Assembly (NCBI GenBank): GCA_012861695.1
Contig: JAAOOA010000049.1
Location: 310,001 to 374,000 of the forward strand
Length of the DNA stretch: 64,000 nucleotides
Reading direction: 5' to 3'
Source of the DNA: Trematomus loennbergii
Taxonomy: Eukaryota > Chordata > Actinopteri > Perciformes > Nototheniidae
The notes under the pieces are model-generated. The model was given only the letters and a program-made list of their open reading frames with translations, was not told the origin of the DNA and did not search any database. The stretch's first letter is position 1, and the number at the start of each line of letters is the position of its first letter. Below, in pieces: positions 33,000 to 44,199 of the stretch. The position numbers and the translations under genes were made by a program.

Positions 33000-34225
33000 A
33001 GGTATTCACTCAGAGGGGGGTAGGTACCCATTTACATGTCAAAAATCAACATACAGTAGGGGGGTGGGGGATGGTGAACGGTATGGTCAATGTAATTAAT
33101 TCATGTAATAAAAACATCTCAGGTCAGTAACACTGAAAGCTAAATGTGCGTACGTAGCGCTGTAACTTCCTCCACAAAAGCAGCCTTCTGTTTATTCAAC
33201 GTGGGGGGCCGAAAGAACCGGGCAGAGTTTTTCGCCGGTCAACGTGTGTGAAAGTTGAAATCTTCCTTATTGAGCTTTAAAACAAATGAATAACGACTAT
33301 ATATAATAATAAAATAAACACCGGCATTAAATAAAAAGTCATGAAAGAGATAAGGAGGAGAAAAGGTTTAAGGAAGTAAGCAAGGAAAACAGAATGTCGA
33401 AATCCTCTGTTTCACGCGATGTCGAACATTGAAAAGTCCTTAAAAATGATAGAATTTAAAAGAGTCTTGAAAAAGCATGGTGATGGCAATAAATGCATTA
33501 ATGAATCCCCAAAATCTACAGAATACATTTAATTTAAGGGGAGCAGTTACTGAGAAGTATATAATGAGAACTGCTACCAATGGGGCCTATTTAGTTTATT
33601 AAGAAATACATATTTTTAGCTTTTTTGATCTGCAGAAAGTAAATGGAGCGGACCTGCAGAGAGTAGCGACAGAGAAGGGCTGGTCCAACCTGATCTGTAA
33701 AGTGATCTAACTAAGTGCTATTCATATTCTTGACGGGAAGTGCAGTGTAAATGGGGGGCTTATATGCATTTGAAAAGCAATATAAATCACACAGTTAGTA
33801 TACAATAGGCTTTAAAAGCACCATCGATAACCATTGCCCTTCTCCTATTCAAACCAAAAGAGAAAATGCAGATATTACACTCTGAAAAGAAAGGGTAGAC
33901 ATATCTGTACTCTTAGTGCCAAGTAGCTAAGCTATTCATTCGCAGAAATGTAAAGTAAAGTTCTATTCATATTCTTGACGGGAAGAGTTAGTATACAATA
34001 GGCTTTAAAAGCCTTCTCCAAATCAAACCAAGATATCTTGGGTAAGTCTTTTCTTCAAAGAGTTTGTGACAAGATGTGAAGTTAACAGGTATTCACTCAG
34101 AGGGGGGTCGGTGAACCGGGCAGAGTTTTTCGCCGGTCAACGTGTGTGAAAGTTTAAATCTTCCTTATTGAGCTTTAAAACAAATGAATAACGACTATAT
34201 ATAATAATAAAATAAACACCGGCTG
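33000..34225 (+). repeat. Patchwork of direct duplications
   Basis: ggtattcactcagagggggg, ccgggcagagtttttcgccg and the following block to aaaataaacaccggc occur at 33000-33327 and again at 34087-34225, where the intervening part is deleted. Inside, ctattcatattcttgacggg and gttagtatacaataggcttt occur at 33718-33815 and at 33960-34010, again with an internal deletion in the second copy. No coding content. Confidence 0.85.
33327..33425 (+). mobile_element. Retroviral LTR fragment, same family as 5917-6499
   Basis: Reverse complement of 6184-6290 aligns well: agtcatgaaagagataagga, ggagaaaaggtttaaggaag and gaatgtcgaaatc with cgcgatgtcgaac. It is about 100 bp of the LTR interior, flanked by the local duplications. 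Confidence 0.75.
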
Positions 34226-34639
34226 TTGTTATGCCTGCTGTAACGTTAAATTACTCGGTTCTCCGCTTAAGTAATTATGCCGTTACAAGCTTCATAGTTG
34301 TATTTATCATCTTAATTTGCCGAAACAAGTTTAATATTCTGAAAGCCAAGACTTTGTTTATTTGAAATCAGATGAAAACAAACTGTAACGGTCCCATATT
34401 ATTCATATTCTGAGTCATAAAGACTTTATTTAAAATAAAAATAAACATTTATAACTAGTTTAGGTTGTTTGAGAGGTAATTGAATTAGCTAAGGGTGATG
34501 ATCTGACTTGAAGTGTGTGTTTTGCTCCTCCCGCTGCATCACAGCTGTGTATATCACCATTATTTAATTAGATGTTTGATAAGTGCATGCAGATCACATA
34601 GTAAAACACGTACACAGATACATTATTTTGTATTTTTAT

Positions 34640-35155
34640 TAAATTTGACAATGTCAATTTCACTTTCCACTATGTCCACCGTTGTTTTTCACAACCAATG
34701 GCAGAACTTTATTGAGGCCTGTAATTAGTCGACTACAGGTCTCTTGGGTCAGTCTTGTCCTCCAAAAATCCTGTATCGCTTGCATCAGCTCCTGCTTCGA
34801 GCCTGGTTTAGCCTCCTTCCGAATGAAGTCTTTCATCAAGTGCCAGACCAACTCGATGGGATTCAAATCCGGAGATTCGGGTGGAGTTTTAACCCAGTTT
34901 ATTCCCTCAGCCGCAATTGCAGCTGCAGCCGCGCTGTGTTTCGGGTCATTGTCTTGGAAGAAGCGGTGATTCGACCCAAAATGTCCCCTGATGTATGGAC
35001 TTGCAGCTTCCTTGATGATACTGTTTTCGAAGTAAATTCTGTCCATGATTCCTTCAAAGATAACCAAAGGGCCTGGACCGGTGCGAAATCATTCCCCAGA
35101 CATGCAACTTTATCGGATGTTTCGGTTGAGGCTTTGCAACAGAATGGTCCTTATT
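34640..35155 (-). pseudogene. Tc1-like transposase, C-terminal half
   Basis: Tc1/mariner transposases cut and paste DNA with a DDE/D triad. The minus strand carries KPQPKHPIKLHVWGM (about 35140-35095), then after a frame change the segment 35067-34660 with QDNDPKHS (second catalytic Asp) and [18 protein letters not shown] (catalytic Glu). The N-terminal DNA-binding part and the first Asp are missing, and no terminal repeats were found. There are 32 residues between the Asp and Glu, two fewer than the usual 34, within an AAAAAIAA tract. Confidence 0.85.
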
Positions 35156-35286
35156 AGACCTCGAGGGCTATACTGTATATGAGGCCCTAAAGGAACTGCT
35201 CCATTATCTGTATCAAATGCACACATTGATGCCACCAAATGACACAATACAAATAGAAAGTATTAATTAGTTTTACATATCGTTTT

Positions 35287-36209
35287 TGGAATACAAATGT
35301 GCGAGGGTGATGAAGTCAGTCCTATGTGCAGCCCCGGCCCAATTTAATCCCTGCTTACACCATCTCTCTGCTATAAAATATATTGTTTATTTCCATGTGA
35401 CCACTGGTATTCATATTTTTTTTCTGTTTCCTATCAGGCCATCACACTTGCGCTGCTCCCGGTGGCTGCTTCATGTGAGGCTGGCGGATTGCCTGACGCA
35501 GAGATCCGAGCACTCAAAATCCGGTTGACCGCCACGGAGCTGTCCGAGCTGACTGAAGAGCGGGCTGCCATGAGGTTGGAGCGGGCTGCCATGAGGTTGG
35601 CACAGCAGACTGCAGAGTCGGAGCGGGTTGCCATGACGTTGGCACAGCACACTGCAGAGTCGGAGCGGGCTGCCATGAGGTTGGAACTGCAGCAGCACAA
35701 TGGACACACAGCTGGACACGAGCGCCTGCCAATCCAGGCGAAGACTGTTTGAGTTACCTGTGGGAGACGCAGACCCACAGCCTCTGCAGCCAGAGGTGCC
35801 AATTCCAGCGGTCACTCCGGGGTCAGAAGCAATACCACGACCGTCGGACACACCTGATGTGCCCACCCTCCTCAGGGCAGTTTCCTCGGATCGCGAGGAC
35901 ATGTTCTTCGAGGACTGCTTTCGAAGTGGACAGCATCGCCCTGAGAAATTTGCGGGTGATATGTTCATGACCATGTTGCCATTTGACTCATATGAGAACA
36001 TGGTCAAAATCACCAACTGGAGTGGGAGCAAAGGGAAAATGCCTCTTCCCCTCAATGTGAGGCAGACACTTGAGTCCAGTGTCTCCCGTCGGTTCCCAGG
36101 CCTGACCACGGACCAGTGGCATAAAATTAGGAACCGGGTAAACGAGAGACTGAGGAGCCCACGAAAAACGGATCCAGAAACACCTCGCCCTGGTTTCCGC
36201 CACAGATAG
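35287..36209 (+). pseudogene. Unrecognised coding segment with coiled-coil repeats and a basic C-terminal region
   Basis: After a splice-acceptor-like ttttctgtttcctatcag (ending 35438), a frame runs to 35752 with ELSELTEERAAMRLERAAMR, then two copies of a 14-residue unit ERxAMxLAQxTAES encoded by 42-bp repeats (about 35560-35690). It would form a helix. An overlapping frame 35700-36209 encodes a Pro/Asp-rich stretch, then MVKITNWSGSKGKMPLPLN and SRRFPGLTTDQWHKIRNRVN. This looks like a conserved globular, positively charged end, but I do not recognise its family. A one-base shift near 35700 may separate the two parts. The segment 35287-35345 is also related to 32925-32999. Confidence 0.45.
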
Positions 36210-36284
36210 GCAAACTGTAGATAGGCCAAAGATAGGCATACTGTAGATAGGCCGCAGATAGGCATAGTTTGTTAATATATGACC

Positions 36285-36530
36285 ATAATATAAGATTAGG
36301 ATTTTTTGTAGATTATTTTGTTAAATAAAAGCATGGTGATGTTTTATAATATAAGATTAGGATTTATTGTAGATTAATTTGTTAAATAAAAACATGGTGA
36401 TGTTTTATAATATAAGATTAGGATTTATTGTAGATTAATTTGTTAAATAAAAACATGGTGATGTTTTATAATATAAGATTAGGATTTATTGTAGATTAAT
36501 TTGTTAAATAAAAACATGGTGATGTTTTGT
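36285..36530 (+). repeat. 61-bp tandem repeat, four units, each with AATAAA
   Basis: ataatataagattaggattt units begin at 36285, 36346, 36407 and 36468, and each contains gttaaataaaaacatggtga. The array lies directly after the 36209 stop, so it would place four AATAAA-type polyadenylation signals in the 3' UTR. Confidence 0.93.
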
Positions 36531-36649
36531 AAATGTATGATCCTATCTGAAAAATATTAATACTCCTAAATAAATGGTAGACATATCAAATTGTTTCCTC
36601 TTTGTATTTGTTTTATTATTTTCTCATCTGTGATGGATAAAGAAAGTAA

Positions 36650-36777
36650 TCCAAAAGTAATCTGATTACGTTACTTTTTTAAGACACGTAACTGTAACTG
36701 TATTCGGATTACTTTCAGAGCCATGTATTCAGTAATCAGTAACTGATTACATTTACAAAGTAACCCTCCCAACCCTG
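36650..36777 (-). mobile_element. hAT-like terminus, orphan end
   Basis: The minus strand starts CAGGGTTGGGAGGGTTACTT and continues with gtaatc/gattac words, the pattern of a common fish hAT end. No opposite end was found. Confidence 0.5.
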
Positions 36778-36799
36778 TTCATATCGCAATATATTCCAG

Positions 36800-36975
36800 A
36801 AGTCTGAAATGCAAAATGTTAGAAATTAAAATGTTTAATAGCATTATTTAGTCTAAAACATACCGTCAGTTTAAAAGCTGTTTTATTGTGAAAATAATAA
36901 AAAAGGAAGTTCTCATAAAATCTCAATGCCAAGCTTTTATTCTGAAAATCCTTCATATCCGGTAAGGAGTTACCG
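36800..36975 (+). mobile_element. Retroviral LTR fragment, same family as 5917-6499
   Basis: Matches the reverse complement of 6325-6490: attatttagtctaaaacata, agctgttttattgtgaaaa, ggaagttctca, tctcaatgcca, ttttattctgaaaatc and ttcatatcc. Substitutions and a short insertion show age. It lies just right of the hAT-like end. Confidence 0.8.
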
Positions 36976-37020
36976 TAAATGAGAGCTGCCCTAAAAGTGT
37001 TTATAGGATTTCTAAACGAA

Positions 37021-37727
37021 GGCCCAATCCCAAACCACGCCCTACACCCTACCCCTACACACTACCCCTCCGTTTGCGCGTTCGCGCGGAGGGTCCGCCA
37101 CATTAAGTGCTGTTCCAAACCAACGAGTGTGGAGGGGGAGTGGGCTATCAAGCCCTCAAACAGCGAGTCTGCATCGGTGCTGACTTGAGACTGGTCTCTA
37201 CCTGACCGGAGTCACGCTGTGTGTGTCCGTCAGGAAACACGCTGTTTACAAGTAGTTCCAGCAAACATCCACTGATAAATTGCGATGTATGAACCTCATG
37301 ATAACCTCATATTTTTTTAACTTAGGATCATACCTGTGTTTAGTCTAGAAAAAGGTAAATGTGTGCATTTTATTATAAAGTTGTGTATATTTACAGACTG
37401 TTGCAAAAACTAAGAAGCTTATAAACATCAGGTTAAAAACTAAAAGAGCTTTACAAAAAAGTAACACAATGAAAGATGTTTGGAGTTTTATTTGAGTTCT
37501 TAATTTACATTTTTTGTCTAAGAGATGCTGATTTGAAACCGTTGTTACATACAGTTACGGCATTTCCTGTTTCTGCCGGAGAGAGGGGAGTTTGTCCCAA
37601 AGCTTGCCGCTGTATTTACTCCCTCCATCTGACAGGAGGGAGCCTCGCTGAGCTGCGAGTGTGGCTACAGACGGAGTTCACTCCGCCACGGAGGGGTAGG
37701 GTCGAGGGAGTGGTTTGGGATTGGGCC
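37021..37727. mobile_element. MITE with about 35-bp inverted termini
   Basis: Left GGCCCAATCCCAAACCAC (37021) and right GTGGTTTGGGATTGGGCC (ending 37727) are perfect complements over 18 bp and continue with acccctaca/gtagggtc-type similarity. GAA flanks both sides (37018-37020 and 37728-37730). There is no transposase. The superfamily is not assigned. Confidence 0.8.
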
Positions 37728-37729
37728 GA

Positions 37730-38243
37730 ACTATTACAGCTGTCACTACCCGATCCGTTCACCTGCCTGCCCGATCGGTACTGCGCATGTGCGAGATGGT
37801 CCGCCATATTGCACAACTCCGTACGGCAGCCCAACTAGGATATTTGACACAGTGGCTTTTGGCAAAGCACACAAAGAAAACTAAAAAACCGAGAGAGATG
37901 AGTTATTGTTATTACAACGTGACTTCACTATTATTTAACAACTATTTTAATTGGGTTCTTTTATTTGGGGTTAAGTACATTGTCAGAATAAGTGAGAAAT
38001 GGATTTAACTTCTGTTAGACAGCTATCATACTGAATAAATATGTATGCAAAAATGTATGGCATTAATAATGTATATCTAATTACATTAACTGTGAATGTC
38101 TTTCATTTTATTTAAAATGAAATAAAATTACATAAAACATTTTCCATAAAAAAGTTGATTCAAGAACAAATCTCTGTTATTAGATCAGTACTTTTCTTAT
38201 ATGACTATTATTGCTAAATTTGAAAGGTCTTTACCAGCTTTGG

Positions 38244-38279
<36 letters not shown>

Positions 38280-38598
38280 CACCTTCTGCCATCCCATCTC
38301 TACTGACAATCATTAACACTTAGATTTTATGATATTGTAAGCATCGTCAGTGATTGACTTGAACACTGAGAATGTATTTATTAACTTCAGACATTTTCAT
38401 ATACAAATGTGGTCATACACCAACACACTTTTTAGAGATATACATTTTTCACACACAACGCACAACCATTTACTAAATTAAACCATATCCTAATAAGACT
38501 CACCTAATTAACTAACAACTAATAATTAACTCACCTAATAAGATCATAAGACTCGTGCATGCGCAATGCATATTCGCATATTGGCCAGCCGTCTAGAC
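37730..38598. other. Non-coding, no gene recognised; (TA)n at 38246-38278
   Basis: AT-rich stretch with a TA microsatellite of about 33 bp. The short open frame 37715-38008 has no recognisable domain. Confidence 0.5.
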
Positions 38599-40837
38599 CA
38601 GGGGTGGGCAATTATTTTTTACAAGGGGCCACTTCAGAAACTCGAGCTGTGTTGGGGGGCCGAATCAAAAATAAGTTGAACTTAATTCTGCTCAATATAC
38701 CAATACTGAAAAGGTGTTACAGTATGTTAAAGATAAGAAATGAATCAGCTTTATACAAAAAGAAATGATGCTTTTGATTTTTGTTTTTCAGTTAATTTTA
38801 CTTGTTCAGTGAGAAAAATCCAGTCTGTCTTGGGCTTGAACAAGTGCACGGAAATCTGGTTCAATGTCTGAGGTGGATATGCGAAGGACAGCTGAGAGGT
38901 GATCATCAGTGATAGAGGATCTGTATCTGGATTTGTTGAACTTCATCACTGAGAATGTCTGTTCACATATGTAGGTAGATCCAAAGAGGACCATCATCTT
39001 CTGAGCACGTCTCCTGATGTGTGGAAAGTTCTCCTCTTTCAGGGAAGAGTAAAACTCAGGCAGTGAGACTGACCTAAAGTGCTCTGACAGAAGTGTGTCA
39101 GACTGCAGGTCAATGAGTTCAAGCTGAACATCACTGGGTGCATCATCCACATGGCATGTAAATGGGGAAAAGATCATGTTCATTTCATTCTCAACTGTTT
39201 TGAAGTCTTTAAATCGCCTTGAAAACTCACCATGCAGTGCTTCTAACATGGATGAGTACCTCTGGAGGTGATCAGCTGATGGTGTGGCTTCCTTCAGTGT
39301 TGGCAAGTGCGTGAGAATGTTGTCCTCCATTTGGCTTGAGAGAAGCTGCAGCTTTCTCATGAAAGCCTTCACTGCACTGTACATGTCATGCACAAAAAGG
39401 CCCTTGCCTTGCAGTTTGACATTTAGTTCACTCATTAGTGCAGTCACATCTACAGCAAAACCAAGGTCTGCCATCCAGTCTGCATCTGAAAGCTGTGGGA
39501 TGTCGTTTCCTTTCTTCACACAGAAGTCTTGAATCTCTTCTCTCAGGTCCCATACTCTTTTCAGCACTTTGCCCAGGCTGAGCCACCTGACAGCTGCATG
39601 GTAGGGTATGTCACGATGTTCAGTCTCACTTTCCTCCAAAAGTGCAACAAACTGTCTGTGATTCAATGCTCTTGCCCTGATGAAGTTAACTATTTTAGTT
39701 ACAACATCAACAACATGGTTAATTTTTAACACTGACTTACACAACACTTCCTGATGTATAATACAATGCAAAAATACCTATTTCTGCTCAGGGTTAATTT
39801 CTGTCACTTTATCCTGCATTCTCTTCAATAGTCCAACATTTTTCCCTGTCAGATTTGGACAACCATCCGTTGTCACGCCTGCCAGCTTGTCCCATTTCAG
39901 TCCCAACTTTTCCACACATGCATTTACCTCCGTGAACAAATCACTCCCTGTTGTTGTACCTTTCATTGACTGCATGGCTGCCAGCTCCTCCGTGATTTTG
40001 AAGTCTGTAGTTATCCCACGTAGGAAGATGAGTAGCTGGGCAGTGTCACGTACATCGCAGCTCTCATCCAAAGCCAAGGAAAAAAAGTCAAAGTTGACCG
40101 CTCTGTTCTGCAGCTGAAGCTCCAGATTTCCCGCGATGTCCTCAATTCTCCTCGTAACAGTGCGTCGGGAGAGCGGCACTTTCTCAAATGCCTCCTTTTT
40201 CTCCGGGCATATTAGTGTCCAACAAACACTCCTTAATGAACTCTTCGTCCGAAAACGGTTAACTTTTAAGACATAACTCGTCTTGACAGCTGCATCTCTG
40301 GATGTGGAATGTTTTGTGAAAATGTGTTGTTGGCTTTGCAGCTTAGCTAGCAAAGCATCCGACCCCTTTGCCCGCTCTTCCTCAGACAGGTTCTTGTATT
40401 TATCTGCGTGTTTGGTAGCATAGTGGCGACTCAAATTGTACTCCTTGAACACAGCGACCTGCGCACCACAAACTAAACACACAGCTTTACCTTTCACTTC
40501 TGTAAATAAATACTTAGCGGTCCATGTCTTGTTGAAAACGCGGCATTCAGTATCGATCTTTCTTTTTTTGCCCTTAGCGGACATTTCGAGGACTAGCCGG
40601 CCAGCATCACTCAAACATCAGCGTTTACGTAAATAAATAAAAAAACAGCAGCTTCCTTTTCAAAATAAAAGCAACACAGTTAGAAAAGTATTTACGCCAT
40701 GCAAGCAATACAGCTGTGTTGCTTTTATTTTGAAAAGGTTGCTGTTTTTTTTCATTATGTTATAATTTATGATCAACCTCACACGGGCCGGCCAACGGGC
40801 CGGATGTGGCCCGCGGGCCGTAAAATGCCCACCTCTG
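38599..40837 (-). mobile_element. hAT transposon, nearly complete
   Basis: Termini CAGGGGTGGGCAA (38599) and TGCCCACCTCTG (ending 40837) are the inverted ends, of CAG-G-G-GTGGGCA type. One transposase gene fills the interior on the minus strand. No clear 8-bp target duplication is visible (gtctagac on the left, atatatag on the right), so one end may have suffered mutation or rearrangement. Confidence 0.85.
38806..40614 (-). pseudogene. hAT transposase (GTF2IRD2/ZBED-like), one in-frame stop
   Basis: The frame starts at ATG 40614 and reads to TAG at 39780-39778, then continues in the same frame to 38806; total about 600 codons. Residues 46-69 form a C-X2-C-X14-H-X4-H zinc finger. D183 (LALDESCD) and D250 (TTDGCPNLTGKN) are the expected catalytic acids. 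The C-terminal part has FSVMKFNKSRYRSS, the hAT dimerisation region. The stop follows EINPEQK. Around residues 119-136 two compensating shifts garble a stretch whose alternative frame reads SDEEFIKECLLD. Related host proteins include GTF2IRD2, which carries a captured hAT domain. No intron is needed. Confidence 0.85.
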
Positions 40838-40852
40838 ATATATAGCATATAT

Positions 40853-40876
40853 ATATAGATATATACACACACACAA
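40853..40876. repeat. TA/CA microsatellite
   Basis: atatagatatatacacacac run just outside the hAT end. Confidence 0.8.
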
Positions 40877-40949
40877 ACTAATTTTGCAGACCCTATCCCT
40901 CCGTAGTCTTTCAAGTAGGAGGAGAAATGCCAGCGTTCTCCTCCGGTTT

Positions 40950-41855
40950 AAGGCCCTGACACACCAGGCAGTCACCAGAGAACTCGCCGACATCCAACAC
41001 CGACAGATCCATCGACGAGTTCTCCTGCGTATTGGCCGTGTGTCGCACTGAAATACACCGCTTTACTACAGCCGAGCACGTACGAACTGCGCATGCGTGA
41101 GTGGCAATAACTCTCCTTACCAGCAGGCGGCGGTAGTGTGTATTCGTCATTCAAAATAGGCAACAACCGGAAGACAGAGAAGAAGAACAGACTGATATAA
41201 ACAAACAAATAGCGGGTGCCGTTCCATTTTCACTCTCGTCCATCGAAAACATGTTTTAGAATATAAAAATACATGCATGATGAAATGAGCACATAAAGTG
41301 CAGACATACTATCAAATCACAGTTAATAGACCTGCATCTGATGATCGCAGTGTTCTGGCGGGTGTGTAGTTTATTGAGTCAGCAATGTAATAATGGCCAC
41401 TTCTTGCTAAATTTACGATGAGATGAAAAACCGGACTTGACCAAACAAATCACGGAGCTCTCAGCAGAGGCTCCCGCCGATATCAGAGATGTCCCTGCTA
41501 TGTGTGGGAGGTAAGAGAGGACATTTAAGGACTATGTTTGATGTCTTTAAGGATCACCTGCTGGTGTTTAGCTGCTGTCCTGTGCCTTAAATCGTTTGTT
41601 TACGTCCCTCACTTCCGTTTCGCTTCTCATTTGCTAGCTGAACAGCTAATCAGAGTGGTTTCTTGGCCCGATAGCTTGTGTCAGACACGCGGCCGATTCA
41701 ACATGTTGAATCGGCCGGGTGTCGATCGTGAAAGGCCAAATAAGGCGTGTCACGGCCGAGGGTTCGGGACACACCAAATTGAATTTGAGCGACAAGGAAC
41801 CCGTTTTCGCCCAACAACGCAAGACGGCCGATATCGGCCTGGTGTGTAGGGGCCT
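40950..41855. mobile_element. MITE with AAGGCCC...GGGCCTT ends, 906 bp
   Basis: Left AAGGCCCTGACACACCAGG (40950) and right CCTGGTGTGTAGGGGCCTT (ending 41855) are 19-bp inverted ends with two mismatches. The interior has no transposase but contains strong palindromes at 41690-41717 and 41826-41839. Target duplication is unclear. Confidence 0.8.
41690..41717. other. Perfect 28-bp palindrome
   Basis: The half-site CGGCCGATTCAACA is followed immediately by its exact complement, with no spacer. It lies near the right end of the MITE. Confidence 0.95.
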
Positions 41856-41884
41856 TGTGTAAATTATATATATAGAATAATTAT

Positions 41885-42160
41885 GTTGATGAATGCATTT
41901 TTTTACCACTAAAATACAGCAACACATCTTTGATTCATGTCGTTTATAACTGGAATATTACAGTTATTATTAACTTTGTCTGTACAAAGTAGCCTGTCCA
42001 GGAAATATGCCCAAATCAACAAAAACTGCGAGCCGGCAGGCAAGACGCTCCGCTTCTGAAATGCTTCTGAAACGCGCCTGGTAGGGTATGACGCCGGAGG
42101 AGGCCGGACCAAAACCGCAACGCGGCGCAGACGGACCCGGTGGAATCTAGGGGTTAGGGA
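41885..42160 (+). repeat. Dispersed repeat, paired with 20571-20870
   Basis: Almost colinear with the 20.57-kb copy from gatgaatgcatttttttacc to ggtggaatctaggggtta. Confidence 0.9.
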
Positions 42161-42318
42161 ACAAAAAATAAGGAAACCTGTTATTGGTTATTATGGTTAT
42201 TGGAATAAAATGCATAAACGGAGATTTTTGTCTGGACCTGGATCATTGCCCTGCGTAAGTTCTGCTAACTAGTGCCTCAGCAGCAGTGTTATTTTAAGTT
42301 AATTATCCGTTTCATTTC

Positions 42319-42402
42319 TATATGATTTTGGCCGCTACAAAGGAAAAAACAAGTCCGCTTTAACGACACAGTTTTTTACTTTGTAGCGGCGAAAATCATA
42401 TA
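42319..42402. other. Hairpin with 24-bp arms, one mismatch
   Basis: TATATGATTTTGGCCGCTAC (continuing AAAG, 42319-42342) pairs with 42379-42402, with a 36-base loop. No miRNA could be recognised. Confidence 0.85.
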
Positions 42403-42409
42403 GACTGAA

Positions 42410-43690
42410 TAAAGAACATGTCAAGCTATGTGCTGTATCAGAAACAATGGGTGGCGTGTTCTGGAAGTAATATGGTCTGTGTTTACATTAGCAAGCATCG
42501 CTAACGCTGTACTGGAGAGAGTGTGTGTAAAGAAGCCGGATATAAAAGGTATACTGTCCTTGTGGTAAACCTGCAAGAGAGAAAGCATTTGAGCTCCATC
42601 AACTTCATGAAATGATGCAAATATAAGAACACCAATGTGCCAAAACACATGCAAATTAAAAAACACCAACTTTGTGAAACATGCACAAAAAGCACTGCAT
42701 AAGCAAAACGCTGCAAATACAACTGACTGCAAGAAGTGCACAACACAAAACACTAAAAACTGATTCAATCAAATAGTAATTAAATACCATAATGAAGCCA
42801 AATAAGATATGTCACAGCTTTCTACTTTAGAATGCTTTAACATTCAAATATTTAAGAGGGAGGTATAATTTAGTTGAGAGTCATTACATTTTGGCTCTAC
42901 TCTTTTCTAGAGTAGAGTTAAATATTCTACTTTGTACCACTATATACTGTATGGAATGTAGGTCTACTATATAGGCCTATTCTATAATATTTGGTCCATG
43001 CAAGGATAACAAATATGATGAACAATCCTATATGAATGTTTCTTGATTTTCTGAGTTCACAAAGAGGTCACAAAGATTCTCAACAATTAAGATTTTAGGA
43101 TGTTTTTTAAAAATGAAATAACTACCAAGATTCAATAATCAGGAACTACACCAAAACAGGCTCTGTGAGATGTAAAACTTGACAATTATGTATGAATGGT
43201 GAGCCAAGAAGTGTTTAAATTCCAGCAGATGGCGCCATCAGCCTTTCAAGGGTCTGAAGGTTGGGTGTCTGGCACTTCATCAGCAACATGTGGCTCATTG
43301 TGAGTCGGATTCAAAGCAGATGAATGTCTTAAATGTTATTTCAAATTGGATTGGATTTTATTAAAGATTTTCCAAGACAGACAAACATACAAGAAAGAAA
43401 ATATGATGAAACCAGGAAATAGCTATTGCAAAGACATGACAAAAGGGTGGAATCCCCTGTGGTCTGGAAAGCATTAGAATCTGTTATTAGATACCAGAAA
43501 ATAATCTGAAAACAGATTGACAGTAAGTGGTAGATAACTGAGGCTTCATGATGCATATCTAGTGGCCTCGAAAGACTTGAGCTGATGTTGATCTGATTTA
43601 GCTGATGGCTACCGATCTTTCAGGCTTCCATCGACACGCACACCATCCTCTGTCATGGAAAACTTCACGCATAAAACCAATGCCCAAAAT
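42410..43690. other. Non-coding, no gene recognised
   Basis: AT-rich sequence without recognisable exons. Open frames on the minus strand (42768-42421, 42746-42501) are low-complexity Phe/Cys/Leu stretches with no known domain. Confidence 0.45.
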
Positions 43691-43699
43691 AACATAAGG

Positions 43700-44060
43700 T
43701 TTAAAGACCAATAGCCCTCAACTCTGTGATTTTGAAATTATTAGAAAGAATTCTGCTCCGATTTCTTATCAGTACAACAAAGACAAACTTGATCCATACC
43801 AATTTTCCTATAAGCAAGGGTGTGATACTCTGGTTCATATCATTACTAAACATTTAGATAAACGTCACACCTATGCAAGAGTACTCTTCCTAGACTTCTC
43901 ATCAGCATTCAACACAATACAAGCGAACATCTTGGTGTCAAAAATGGCCAAAATGGATATCAATCCATACCTGATTTACTGGTATTCCTCATTCCTCACC
44001 AGCAGAGAGCAACTTGTGAAGGGGAACAAAACCCTGTCATCATCCCAACCAATGTAGGGG
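43700..44060 (+). pseudogene. Non-LTR reverse transcriptase fragment
   Basis: Plus strand reads PIALNSVILKLLERILL, then after a frame change FSYKQGCDTLVHIITKHLD and YARVLFLDFSSAFNTIQ (about 43876-43926), followed by YLIYWYSSFLTSREQLVK. FLDFSSAFNTI is the first catalytic Asp motif of fish LINE reverse transcriptases. It is truncated on both sides and ends just before the next LINE begins, near 44080. Confidence 0.75.
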
Positions 44061-44199
44061 GTTCGGACCGGAAGAAGGAAGTGAAGTCGGAGACGCGTTG
44101 CAGAAAGCTCAGAGAGAATCGGAAAATTCAGAACATACAGAAACGGTAGCATTGGACTGTTATTTTGGCGGATTTGCATAAACTGTACATTGACTTTCA

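Noticed and set aside
35471..36265. 264-codon minus-strand frame
   Set aside because: Shadow of the plus-strand segment with 42-bp coding repeats; its peptide is low-complexity Ser/Cys/Leu.
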